DNA of 64,000 nucleotides from Flaviramulus multivorans. GTDB lineage: Bacteria > Bacteroidota > Bacteroidia > Flavobacteriales > Flavobacteriaceae. This document shows positions 44,926 through 54,306 of this stretch, piece by piece; the stretch's first letter is position 1; every line of letters starts with the position of its first letter. The position numbers and the translations under genes are program-made. The notes beneath the pieces were generated by a model that saw only the letters and a program-made list of their open reading frames with translations, did not search any database and was not told the origin of the DNA. Where the stretch lies: the NCBI RefSeq assembly GCF_021728415.1, contig NZ_JAKKDV010000001.1:353977-417976 (forward strand), written 5' to 3'.

Positions 44926-47886
44926 TTAGAAGTTAACATTTAAGTGAAAATTAATAAACTTTGAAGTTGGATAAGGTGTTACTTCAACATTATTTGCTAG
45001 CACATTATTTCCAAAGTTTGACACTTCAGGGTCGTAACTATTATAATCAAAAATATTAATTAAGTTTCTTCCAGAGATCCCTACTTTAATCATATCAGCA
45101 TATTTAATTAAGCCATCTGGTAAGGTGTAAAAAAGACCTATTTCTCTTAACTTTAAATAACCTGCGTCTTCAATTACTGGGTCTGGGTTTACAAAAGCTT
45201 GACTTGCTCTATAAGCACCATTTGACAAAGTACCCGATGGATCTAAGCCCATATCATTATAGTCCCAAGTTGTTCCAGCCAAATCATATAATAAAGTAGT
45301 TAAATTAATATTGTCCCCTCCTTTTTTCCAATGCCATAAAAATGTAAAATCAAAGTTTTTATAGCTTATTTGATTAAACCATGACATTTGAAAATCTGGT
45401 TCTGCATTACCATATACAAAGAAACCATCTCCTTCAGGATCTCTTTCAGCGATTTCCTGAGCAGTATATGCAGTTGAGTCATACGTTCCAACAATTTGTG
45501 TTGCGCTCTTGCCTTCTTGAATTAAAAACGTTCCTAGGGAAGCTGCAAAACCACCTGTAGTAAACGATGGAACATCTAATCTAGTTACTTCTGATTTGTT
45601 TTTCCACCATTTTAAACTTGCAGTCCATGAAAAATCTTCCTTCTCCATGACATTTGCATTTAATCCTAACTCAACACCCTTATTTTCCAATTCTCCTCCA
45701 TTAACTACTAAAGTGGTAAATCCTGAAGATGTTGGAAATTGAGATTGAATTAATAAATCATCTATTTTTTTGTTATAAAATGATACCTCAAAATTTAATC
45801 GTCTATCAAAAAGACCAAAGTCAAGACCATATTCTAATTCTTGTTGACGTTCTGGTTCTATATTTGGATTTCCTCTTAAGTTTGCTGGACTTAATCCAGA
45901 TGAATTTCCAATAAATTGTGCATTCATTAAAGAAAAGCGATCATTGAAATTCGGGAATCTTCCTGCTTCACCATAAGCAATTCTAGGTTTTATATAGCTA
46001 ATTGCATCTACGTTCCAAAAATCAAATTCATGTAAATTAACAGCTATATTGGCTTTCGGATAATAATACATTTTATTTGCATCACCGTTGTTTGTGGATT
46101 TATCTCCTCTTATACCAAACGTACCAATGATTTTGTCTTCATAATTTATTTCTTCTTGGAAAAAGAAACCTGTATCCTTTTGTGGTTGAATAACCTGCTG
46201 TGTAGAAACATTGGTTGATTGCCCTAAATTAGTTTGCGATCCATTTAATCCTGTTGCTATTGTAATAACTGTATTACGGTCGAAGTTTTGGAAAAAACTA
46301 CCTACTTGCGATGTAAAACTCAAACCATTGTCTAAATCTAGGTTATGCACTAAAAAGGCAGATAAATTATAATTTGAATTTACAGTTGTACCAGAAATAG
46401 AAACACCACCTAAAGAGCTTGGGTCTCTAAAGTATGATAGTGCTTTTGGGAAAATACTAGTAGTTCTTAACGTATATTGGTCAAAACCACCTTCTAAAAC
46501 TAATTTTAATCTATTATTATCAGTTGTTAAAAGCTTAACATTAGTTTTCGCACTTCCTATAAATCTATTTACTTCTTCTCTGTTTGTAGTAATTGCTATG
46601 GTCTCTAAAACGTTTGACCCAGCACCACCTTGAGGGTAAACACCATCATCAATTGGTGATAAATCTTCCCAAGGATATGTAAACGCCATGGCATAACCAA
46701 CTGTTCTGTTAGCATTACCGTTGTTGAAAAATCCACGATCCGATTCAGAATTAATGTAATTAGATGTTACGTATAAATCCAACCAATCATTAAATTTTTG
46801 TCCGATATTTAATCTAACAGAACTTTTAGTGTATCCTGTATTATCTACCAAACCTGGTTCATCTCTGTGCGTTATACCAAAGAAATAATCAGATTTCTCA
46901 TTAGCACCAGAAGAAGAAAAACGTGTAGTTGACGATACCCGAGTATGATCAAAAATCTCAGCTTCATAATCACGTAAAGTTGGATTGCTTGGACCTCCTA
47001 ATGCCGTAATTTGTGCCTGAGTATAATCTCTTAAACCAAGCAGTTGTGTTGGACTTCTTAACCCAAGAACTTGCGAAAAAGAAACTTTAGCCTTTCCTTG
47101 TTTTCCTCTTTTAGTTGTGATAAGTACAACACCTCCAGCAGCTCTAGAACCATAAATGGCCGCTGCTGATGCTCCTTTTAATATCTCAACACTTTCAATA
47201 TCTTCAGGATCAATATCTGCAATTCTGTTTGAAGCATCATCTTGATTTGTTGAAGGGTTACCTCCACCTGCAGCTTCACTCACAATATTATTACCCAGAC
47301 CAATAGTTGAATTGTCTACATAAACACCATCAACAATAAATAAAGGTTGTTGGTCTCCAAAAATAGAAGTAACACCTCTCAATCTCATGGATATTCCACC
47401 ACCTGGTGCTCCTGAATTTGCTTTAATTTCAGCACCATTAAATTTTCCATAAAGCGCTGCATCAAGACCAGACTGAACAGTAATTCCAGTAAGATCTTCT
47501 GCAGAAACAGAAGCCACAGCATTCGCTGCGTTCGATCTTTTTGTGCTAGATGCCAAACCTGTTATAACAATTTCATTAAGAGCCGTTGCTGACTCTTCTA
47601 GAGTAACATTAACCACCCCAGATTGAGTTACCCGTTCCTCAAGAGTATTAAACCCTAATGAAGAAAACACCAAAGTTACAGGGAAGTTATTTACCGTTAT
47701 GCTAAAGTTACCGTCAAAGTCTGTAGTAGTCCCTGTTGAGGTTCCTTTAATAATAACATTGGCCCCTGCTAAAGGTAAGCCATTTGTTCCATCTGTTACT
47801 GTTCCGGTAATTTGCTGTGAAAAGGCAATTATTGGAACAAAAAATAACAAAAACAAAAATGATTTAAATTTTGAAAATTTGTACAT
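44926..47886 (-). CDS. SusC/RagA-family TonB-linked outer-membrane transporter
   Basis: A 986-residue SusC-type receptor. It has a signal peptide (1-23), a carboxypeptidase-regulatory domain (about 24-105), a plug with the SusC signature (LRGVTSIFGDQQPLFIVDGV, then SAAAIYGSRAAGGVVLITTK) and a C-terminal barrel. It pairs with the SusD protein directly downstream to import a glycan, peptide or similar oligomer. The gene is the first of the pair. The substrate cannot be read from the sequence. Confidence 0.95.
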   Translation of the reverse strand: MYKFSKFKSFLFLLFFVPIIAFSQQITGTVTDGTNGLPLAGANVIIKGTSTGTTTDFDGNFSITVNNFPVTLVFSSLGFNTLEERVTQSGVVNVTLEESATALNEIVITGLASSTKRSNAANAVASVSAEDLTGITVQSGLDAALYGKFNGAEIKANSGAPGGGISMRLRGVTSIFGDQQPLFIVDGVYVDNSTIGLGNNIVSEAAGGGNPSTNQDDASNRIADIDPEDIESVEILKGASAAAIYGSRAAGGVVLITTKRGKQGKAKVSFSQVLGLRSPTQLLGLRDYTQAQITALGGPSNPTLRDYEAEIFDHTRVSSTTRFSSSGANEKSDYFFGITHRDEPGLVDNTGYTKSSVRLNIGQKFNDWLDLYVTSNYINSESDRGFFNNGNANRTVGYAMAFTYPWEDLSPIDDGVYPQGGAGSNVLETIAITTNREEVNRFIGSAKTNVKLLTTDNNRLKLVLEGGFDQYTLRTTSIFPKALSYFRDPSSLGGVSISGTTVNSNYNLSAFLVHNLDLDNGLSFTSQVGSFFQNFDRNTVITIATGLNGSQTNLGQSTNVSTQQVIQPQKDTGFFFQEEINYEDKIIGTFGIRGDKSTNNGDANKMYYYPKANIAVNLHEFDFWNVDAISYIKPRIAYGEAGRFPNFNDRFSLMNAQFIGNSSGLSPANLRGNPNIEPERQQELEYGLDFGLFDRRLNFEVSFYNKKIDDLLIQSQFPTSSGFTTLVVNGGELENKGVELGLNANVMEKEDFSWTASLKWWKNKSEVTRLDVPSFTTGGFAASLGTFLIQEGKSATQIVGTYDSTAYTAQEIAERDPEGDGFFVYGNAEPDFQMSWFNQISYKNFDFTFLWHWKKGGDNINLTTLLYDLAGTTWDYNDMGLDPSGTLSNGAYRASQAFVNPDPVIEDAGYLKLREIGLFYTLPDGLIKYADMIKVGISGRNLINIFDYNSYDPEVSNFGNNVLANNVEVTPYPTSKFINFHLNVNF

Positions 47887-48103
47887 AGTTATGTTTATTT
47901 GAATTAGTTGAGATAAATATCACAAAAATTAATTAAAAACCAATAATTTTTACTTAAAAATTTTAATATGAGAATAAAAACAGTCATTTATTAAGAATTA
48001 TTGAAAATAGATTGTTAAAAAGGTTTCGGTTACTTAAAAGAACTTTCCGTAATTAGCTTAAAAAAAGAAAACTATTTAAATTATAAAAAAACAAAAATAT
48101 CAA

Positions 48104-48133
48104 TTCGTACTCTATGGTATTTGATTAAATTTG
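48104..48133 (+). promoter_or_regulatory. aspS promoter
   Basis: TTCG at 48104-48107 and TAAATTTG at 48126-48133 lie 18 bp apart. The ATG at 48151 is 18 bp after the -7 element. An upstream TTG frame start at 48121 would overlap the promoter and is rejected. Confidence 0.55.
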
Positions 48134-48150
48134 CACATCAAAATTTTACT

Positions 48151-49905
48151 ATGTACAGAAGCCATAATTGTGGTGAATTAAGAGCATCACATATAAATAC
48201 AAAAGTAACCTTAGCTGGTTGGGTTCAAAAATCACGCGATAAAGGGTTTATTGTTTGGGTAGATTTGCGTGACCGTTATGGTATTACACAATTAGTATTT
48301 GACGAAGAGCGTACTTCAAAAGAGTTGATTGCACAAGCTCAAGATTTAGGTCGTGAATTTGTTATTCAAGTTAAAGGAACCGTTATTGAGCGTGCCTCGA
48401 AAAACCCAAATATCCCAACGGGTGAAATTGAGATATTGGTTTCAGAATTAAACATTTTAAATAACGCATTACTTCCTCCGTTTACAATAGAAGATAAAAC
48501 CGATGGTGGTGAAGATATACGTATGAAATATCGCTATTTAGATATTCGTCGTAACCCTGTAAAAAACAGTTTGATTTTTAGACATAAAGTAACTCAAGAG
48601 GTTAGAAACTATTTATCAAAAGAAGGCTTTATTGAAGTTGAAACCCCTTATTTAATAAAATCAACTCCCGAAGGAGCGCGTGATTTTGTGGTACCTTCAC
48701 GCATGAATGCTGGTCAGTTTTACGCACTTCCACAATCGCCACAAACATTTAAGCAATTGCTTATGGTAGGTGGCATGGATAAGTATTTCCAAATAGTAAA
48801 ATGTTTTAGAGACGAAGATTTACGTGCCGATAGGCAGCCGGAATTTACTCAAATAGACTGTGAAATGGCATTTATTGAGCAAGAAGACATTTTAAATGCT
48901 TTTGAAGGCTTAACACGTCATTTATTAAAAGAAGTGAATGGTGTGGAGGTTGAAAAATTCCCGAGAATGCTTTACGATGATGCCATGCGTAAGTACGGAA
49001 ACGACAAACCTGACATTCGTTTTGGAATGGAATTTGGCGAACTTAATGAAGTAGCTCAACACAAAGAATTTGGCGTTTTTAATAATGCTGAATTAGTTGT
49101 AGGTATATCAGTTCCAGGAGGCAATAAATATACGCGTAAGGAAATTGACCAACTAATTGATTGGGTAAAGCGCCCACAAATTGGCGCGCTAGGTATGGTA
49201 TATTGTAGATGCAATGAAGATGGAACCTTTAAATCATCCGTTGATAAATTCTATGATGAATCTGATTTAGCAAAATGGGCAGAAGTTACAGGTGCTAAAC
49301 CTGGTGATTTAATCTGTGTCCTTTCAGGCAACACAAATAAAGTACGTGCGCAATTAAGTGCATTGCGTATGGAATTAGCTGAACGTTTAGGGTTAAGAAA
49401 CCCTAAAGAATTTGCACCGCTTTGGGTTATGGACTTCCCGTTATTAGAATGGGACGAAGAAACTGAACGCTATCACGCGATGCACCATCCGTTTACTTCG
49501 CCAAAACCAGGGCAATTAGAGCTGTTAAAAACCAATCCAGGAGCTGTAAAAGCAAATGCTTACGATTTGGTTTTAAACGGAAATGAAATTGGTGGTGGTT
49601 CTATTCGTATTCATGATAAAGCAACACAATCTTTAATGTTCGATTATTTAGGCTTTACGCCTGAAGAGGCCAAAGCACAATTTGGATTTTTAATGGATGC
49701 CTTTCAATATGGAGCACCACCACATGGTGGATTAGCTTTTGGTTTAGATAGATTAGTAGCCATTTTAGGCGGACAAGAAACCATTCGCGATTTTATCGCG
49801 TTCCCAAAAAACAATGCTGGACGCGACGTTATGATTGATGCTCCCGCGCCAATTGATGATGATCAATTAACAGAGTTGAGTTTAAAGCTTAATTTGAAAT
49901 CATAA
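48151..49905 (+). CDS. aspS: Aspartyl-tRNA synthetase
   Basis: A class IIb synthetase charging tRNA-Asp. It has 584 residues, the bacterial length. The OB-fold anticodon domain comes first (1-105, [19 protein letters not shown]). Motif 2 is [18 protein letters not shown], the bacterial GAD insertion domain lies at about 290-410, and motif 3 is [13 protein letters not shown] separate asnS at 9661 suggests that tRNA-Asn is charged directly, so this AspRS may be discriminating. Confidence 0.96.
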   Translation: MYRSHNCGELRASHINTKVTLAGWVQKSRDKGFIVWVDLRDRYGITQLVFDEERTSKELIAQAQDLGREFVIQVKGTVIERASKNPNIPTGEIEILVSELNILNNALLPPFTIEDKTDGGEDIRMKYRYLDIRRNPVKNSLIFRHKVTQEVRNYLSKEGFIEVETPYLIKSTPEGARDFVVPSRMNAGQFYALPQSPQTFKQLLMVGGMDKYFQIVKCFRDEDLRADRQPEFTQIDCEMAFIEQEDILNAFEGLTRHLLKEVNGVEVEKFPRMLYDDAMRKYGNDKPDIRFGMEFGELNEVAQHKEFGVFNNAELVVGISVPGGNKYTRKEIDQLIDWVKRPQIGALGMVYCRCNEDGTFKSSVDKFYDESDLAKWAEVTGAKPGDLICVLSGNTNKVRAQLSALRMELAERLGLRNPKEFAPLWVMDFPLLEWDEETERYHAMHHPFTSPKPGQLELLKTNPGAVKANAYDLVLNGNEIGGGSIRIHDKATQSLMFDYLGFTPEEAKAQFGFLMDAFQYGAPPHGGLAFGLDRLVAILGGQETIRDFIAFPKNNAGRDVMIDAPAPIDDDQLTELSLKLNLKS

Positions 49906-49910
49906 AAATT

Positions 49911-49936
49911 AAATCCCGCTATGGCGGGATTTTTTA
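49911..49936 (+). terminator. Terminator after aspS
   Basis: A 9-bp stem (aaatcccgc / gcgggattt) with a short loop and a T run, directly after the aspS stop. Confidence 0.85.
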
Positions 49937-49949
49937 GTAATTTTATAGT

Positions 49950-51737
49950 ATGCCAACTACCTTCAAAAGCCTACTTCGTAAATTTTTAATCTGGAAATAC
50001 AAGCATATTTCAGAGCGACAGTTTGTTTATATATTAAGTATCCTAGTTGGTTTTTTAGCAGGTATGGGAACCGTATTGCTAAAAAACTTTACCCATTACA
50101 TTCGATTACTTTTTGAGCTAGATTTTTTTAATAACTATCAAAACACACTTTACTTTATCTTCCCTATAATTGGACTTATTTTAGTTTATATTATTAAGCA
50201 AACCTGGTTAAAAAAACATATAGGGCACGGTATTTCATCAACCTTATATGCTATTTCAAAACTTAACGGTATCATTCCTAGGTATAATATTTATGCCTCA
50301 TTAATTACTGCACCGTTAACCGCAGGTTTTGGTGGTTCGGTGGGTTTACAAGGACCTGCCGTAAGTGTTGGGGCTGCTTTGGGCTCCAATGCTGCACGAT
50401 TATTTCACATGAACTCTAAAACAAGAATGCTTTTAATTGGCTGTGCTGCGGCAGGCGCTATGGCTTCAATGTTTAAAGCACCTATTGCGGCTATTATTTT
50501 TGCGATTGAAATATTTAGCTTAGATATTGCTTTCGTTTCTTTAGTTCCACTTTTACTTGCTTCGGTTTCAGCAGTAGTAACGTCATACATGTTTTTAGGA
50601 ACCGACGTATTGTTAAGATTTGAGTTGACTGATAAATTTGAGATTAACGACATCCTATTTTATGTTCTGTTAGCTATTGTAACAGGTTTAGCATCAGTCT
50701 ATTTTTCAAAAGTTTTCTTTGCCATTACCAATTTTTTCAAACAATTTGAAAGTAGAGCCAAACGACTTTTAATTGGTGGGTTAGCAATAGGGACAATTCT
50801 ATATTTTATCCCACCGCTTTATGGTGAAGGATATGGTATAATGAATAACTTATTAAAAGGCGATCATCTTGCCGCTATTGGTACCACACCATTTGATTTA
50901 GACTTATCGAACATCTGGATTGTTATTGGCTTATTACTTGGTATCTCGGTTTTTAAAGCCATAGCTATGACCACCACATTTGGTGCTGGCGGTGTTGGTG
51001 GTGTTTTTATTCCAACACTGGTTATGGGAAGTGCTTTGGGTAATGCTTTTGCTAAAATCATAAATAACTTAGGATTTGATTTTCACGTATCAGAATCTAA
51101 TTTCACGCTTATAGGAATGACTGGACTAATGGCTGGTGTTCTTCATGCTCCGCTAACTGCCATTTTCTTAATTGCGGAAATTACTGGTGGTTACGAGCTT
51201 TTTGTCCCTCTTATGATAGTGTCTGCCATTTCATTTGCTATTACAAAATATTACATATCACATTCTATTTACACGCTTGAACTTGCTGAACGCGGTGAAT
51301 TGATGACCCACGATAAAGACCAAAATGTGCTAATGGTTTTAGACATTAATAAAGTGATTGAAACCAATTTTATTATACTAAAACCTGATATGAAATTAGG
51401 CGATATTCTTAAAAATGCCGTCGCTAAATCTTCCAGAAATCATTTCCCTGTGGTTAATGATGATCACGAATTTTTAGGGGTTATTCATCTCGACGACATT
51501 AGGCATATGATGTTTGATGCCGATTTATATGAAAAAGTAGATGCTTCTAGTGTTATGCATGCCGATGCGGGGATTATAAATTATGATACCGATTCGATGA
51601 CGGTTATTATGGAAAAATTTAAGTCTACCGGCGCATGGAATTTACCTGTTATCAAAAACGGAAAATACTACGGTTATATTTCAAAATCAAAACTCTTAAC
51701 AGCATATCGAAGACAATTAATTAACTTTACACAATAA
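49950..51737 (+). CDS. CLC-family chloride channel/transporter with CBS pair
   Basis: A 595-residue CLC protein with about ten to twelve membrane helices (1-430) and two C-terminal CBS domains (about 460-590). The selectivity signatures are recognisable: GSVGLQGPAVSVG near 129-141 and GAGGVGGVFIPTLVMG near 347-362. In H+-coupled CLCs the first reads GREGP, with a gating glutamate. Here the equivalent residue is Gln134, so proton-coupled exchange is doubtful and passive anion conduction or gating by other means is possible. It probably forms an operon with the small gene that follows. Confidence 0.92.
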   Translation: MPTTFKSLLRKFLIWKYKHISERQFVYILSILVGFLAGMGTVLLKNFTHYIRLLFELDFFNNYQNTLYFIFPIIGLILVYIIKQTWLKKHIGHGISSTLYAISKLNGIIPRYNIYASLITAPLTAGFGGSVGLQGPAVSVGAALGSNAARLFHMNSKTRMLLIGCAAAGAMASMFKAPIAAIIFAIEIFSLDIAFVSLVPLLLASVSAVVTSYMFLGTDVLLRFELTDKFEINDILFYVLLAIVTGLASVYFSKVFFAITNFFKQFESRAKRLLIGGLAIGTILYFIPPLYGEGYGIMNNLLKGDHLAAIGTTPFDLDLSNIWIVIGLLLGISVFKAIAMTTTFGAGGVGGVFIPTLVMGSALGNAFAKIINNLGFDFHVSESNFTLIGMTGLMAGVLHAPLTAIFLIAEITGGYELFVPLMIVSAISFAITKYYISHSIYTLELAERGELMTHDKDQNVLMVLDINKVIETNFIILKPDMKLGDILKNAVAKSSRNHFPVVNDDHEFLGVIHLDDIRHMMFDADLYEKVDASSVMHADAGIINYDTDSMTVIMEKFKSTGAWNLPVIKNGKYYGYISKSKLLTAYRRQLINFTQ

Positions 51738-51748
51738 ACGTAACGTCA

Positions 51749-51985
51749 ATGAAATACATAGTTTTCATACTATTTTTAGCCTCCATAGGGAGCATTATTT
51801 ATGGCTATATGGTAGAATCTGATATTTCACAAAAATTAATAGGCTTCGGTGTAGCAGGTCTTTTTCTAGTGGTGTTTCCATTATTTTCTTATTATCGCTG
51901 GAAAGATAAAAACCTTAAAGATTATATGCTTACCAAAGAAAATCTGGATAAGATGCGCGAAAACCAAAAGCGTAATAAAATTTAA
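51749..51985 (+). CDS. Small membrane protein, unknown function
   Basis: A 78-residue protein with two membrane helices (about 3-21 and 32-50) and a charged C-terminal tail ending MRENQKRNKI. No family is recognised. It starts 11 bp after the CLC stop and is probably cotranscribed with it. It converges with tadA. Confidence 0.7.
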   Translation: MKYIVFILFLASIGSIIYGYMVESDISQKLIGFGVAGLFLVVFPLFSYYRWKDKNLKDYMLTKENLDKMRENQKRNKI

Positions 51986-51994
51986 AATACCATT

Positions 51995-52444
51995 CTAATT
52001 TAAATTGCGCTTTTCAATAAAAAACCGCTTTAAAAGCATCGAAGTTTCCTCTTCTAAAATACCACCGGTAATCGTAGTTTTTGGATGTAGTTTAGTTTTT
52101 AAATTAATACAACCTCGCTCCATATCTCTAGCGCCATAAACAATTTTAGCAATTTGGCTCCAGTATAAAGCACCTGCGCACATTTGGCAAGGTTCTAAGG
52201 TTACATAAAGAGTACATTGTTTTAAATATTTACCACCTAAAAAATTAGCTGCAGCAGTAATGGCTTGCATTTCGGCGTGCGCTGTTACATCATTTAAAGT
52301 TTCGGCTAAATTATGTCCGCGCGCAATAATTTTATTGTCAATAACAATTACAGCACCCACAGGAATTTCGCCTTTATCAAAAGCTACTTCGGCTTCCTGA
52401 AGTGCTTTTTTCATAAAGTAAGTGTCATCAAAAGGTTCTATCAT
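51995..52444 (-). CDS. tadA: tRNA-specific adenosine deaminase (TadA-like nucleoside deaminase)
   Basis: A 149-residue zinc deaminase. The catalytic HAEMQAI (His and proton-shuttle Glu) lies near residues 61-67 and the two zinc cysteines are in PCQMCAGAL near 91-99. TadA converts A34 to inosine in tRNA-Arg(ACG) and is normally essential in bacteria. Guanine deaminases are related, but the short length favours TadA. Its -7 element is only 5 bp from the ATG. It is divergent from dxs. Confidence 0.9.
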   Translation of the reverse strand: MIEPFDDTYFMKKALQEAEVAFDKGEIPVGAVIVIDNKIIARGHNLAETLNDVTAHAEMQAITAAANFLGGKYLKQCTLYVTLEPCQMCAGALYWSQIAKIVYGARDMERGCINLKTKLHPKTTITGGILEEETSMLLKRFFIEKRNLN

Positions 52445-52449
52445 AATAG

Positions 52450-52479
52450 CAAAAATACAAATTCATTCTCGTACTTTTG
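52450..52479. promoter_or_regulatory. Back-to-back promoters of tadA and dxs with very short leaders
   Basis: On the minus strand TATTTTTG (plus 52450-52457) ends 5 bp before the tadA ATG. On the plus strand TACTTTTG (52472-52479) ends 4 bp before the dxs GTG. Only 39 bp separate the two starts. Neither has a clear -33 element. Both mRNAs should be leaderless or nearly so. Confidence 0.5.
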
Positions 52480-52483
52480 CTAG

Positions 52484-54238
52484 GTGCAAAAAAGTCTATT
52501 ACAGAATATAAACTCACCCAAAGAACTCCGTCTTTTACAACAAAAAGACTTACCTCAACTTGCACAAGAGTTACGTGAATATATCATAAATATTGTAGCC
52601 ACTAAAGAAGGCCATTTAGGAGCCAGCTTGGGTGTTGTGGAACTTACCATAGCTCTACATTATGTGTTTAATACCCCTGAAGATTTATTGATTTGGGATG
52701 TTGGGCATCAAGCTTACGGACATAAAATACTTACTGGCAGAAAAGACATTTTTCATACCAATAGGCAACTTGGAGGCATTAGCGGTTTCCCAAAACGTGA
52801 TGAAAGCAATTATGATACCTTTGGTGTTGGTCATGCATCTACATCTATTTCTGCGGCGTTAGGTATGGCCATTGCTTCGCAATTACATGGAAGTAATAAA
52901 CACCATATTGCGGTTATTGGCGATGCGAGTATTGCCAGTGGAATGGCCTTTGAAGGTTTAAACCATGCTGGTGTTACCGATGCCAATTTATTGGTAATAT
53001 TAAACGATAATGCTATTGGAATAGATCCAAGTGTTGGCGCATTAAAACAGTATTTAACCAACGTTAAAAGAGGCACTCAAAAACAAGATAATATTTTTGA
53101 AGCTTTAAATTTTGATTATTCCGGACCTATTGATGGGCACGACTTAAATGCTATTATTTCGGAACTTAATAGACTAAAAACTATTAAAGGTCCAAAATTT
53201 TTGCATGTAATAACTACCAAAGGCAAAGGTTTAAAACAAGCCGAAGAAAACCAAGTAAAATATCATGCTCCTGGGAAGTTTGATGCCAAAACAGGCGATT
53301 TAATTGCTAAAACCGCTTCGCTTGAGCCACCAAAATACCAAGATGTTTTTGGTTATACGATTGTAGAACTCGCTAAAAACAACAAAAAAATTGTGGGTAT
53401 TACACCTGCAATGCCAACAGGAAGTTCGTTAAAATACATGATGGACGAAATGCCCGAACGCGCTTTTGACGTAGGTATTGCCGAACAACATGCAGTAACC
53501 TTAGCCGCAGGTATGGCTACACAAGGACTTATCCCTTTTTGTAATATTTACTCCACGTTTTTACAACGGGCTTATGACCAAGTAATACATGATGTGGCCT
53601 TACAAAAACTACCTGTTATTTTTTGTTTGGATAGGGCTGGTTTGGTAGGCGAAGATGGTGCCACACACCATGGCGTATTTGATTTAAGCTATTTACGTTG
53701 CATACCAAACCTGATTATTTTTGCACCACGAAACGAAGTAGAATTACGCAATATGATGTACACCGCACAATTGGGTTTAAGTTTACCCATTGCCATACGC
53801 TACCCACGAGGAAGAGGCATTACCATAGACTGGGAACAACCTTTTACTAAAATAAGTATTGGTACTGGTGTAACTCTTAAAAAGGGCAACAAACTAGCTA
53901 TTTTAAGCATAGGTAACATTGCTAAAAACGTAACCGAGGCTATTAGTAATTTAAATGTTTCGCATTACGATATGCGTTTTGTAAAACCGTTGGATGAAAC
54001 TTTGTTGCATACTATTTTTAAAACTTATAAAACTGTGGTTACCGTTGAAGACAACAGTATAAAAGGTGGTTTTGGAAGTGCTATTTTAGAATTTGCTACT
54101 GTACATAACCACGAAAACACCATTAAAATTTTGGGTGTACCTGATGCGTTTATTGAGCATGGTAGTGTTGATGAACTACAGAATAATATTGGTTTGGATG
54201 CCGAGAACTTAAAAACCATTTTTAATACACTTTTATAA
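52484..54238 (+). CDS. dxs: 1-deoxy-D-xylulose-5-phosphate synthase
   Basis: A thiamine-diphosphate enzyme joining pyruvate and glyceraldehyde-3-phosphate, the entry step of the MEP isoprenoid pathway. It has 584 residues, shorter than the usual 620-640. The N-terminal GHLGASLGVVELTIALHYV, the ThDP/Mg motif GDASIASGMAFEGLNHAG with NDN, and EDGATHHGVFDLSYLR in the transketolase domain are all intact. The start codon is GTG at 52484. No ATG lies upstream in frame, and the next in-frame ATG falls well inside conserved sequence. Confidence 0.95.
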   Translation: MQKSLLQNINSPKELRLLQQKDLPQLAQELREYIINIVATKEGHLGASLGVVELTIALHYVFNTPEDLLIWDVGHQAYGHKILTGRKDIFHTNRQLGGISGFPKRDESNYDTFGVGHASTSISAALGMAIASQLHGSNKHHIAVIGDASIASGMAFEGLNHAGVTDANLLVILNDNAIGIDPSVGALKQYLTNVKRGTQKQDNIFEALNFDYSGPIDGHDLNAIISELNRLKTIKGPKFLHVITTKGKGLKQAEENQVKYHAPGKFDAKTGDLIAKTASLEPPKYQDVFGYTIVELAKNNKKIVGITPAMPTGSSLKYMMDEMPERAFDVGIAEQHAVTLAAGMATQGLIPFCNIYSTFLQRAYDQVIHDVALQKLPVIFCLDRAGLVGEDGATHHGVFDLSYLRCIPNLIIFAPRNEVELRNMMYTAQLGLSLPIAIRYPRGRGITIDWEQPFTKISIGTGVTLKKGNKLAILSIGNIAKNVTEAISNLNVSHYDMRFVKPLDETLLHTIFKTYKTVVTVEDNSIKGGFGSAILEFATVHNHENTIKILGVPDAFIEHGSVDELQNNIGLDAENLKTIFNTLL

Positions 54239-54306
54239 TTCTTAAATAGCTACCCACATTATAACTTGATTTTGTGGGAAAAAAAAGATAACTTCGTTTA
54301 CATGTG

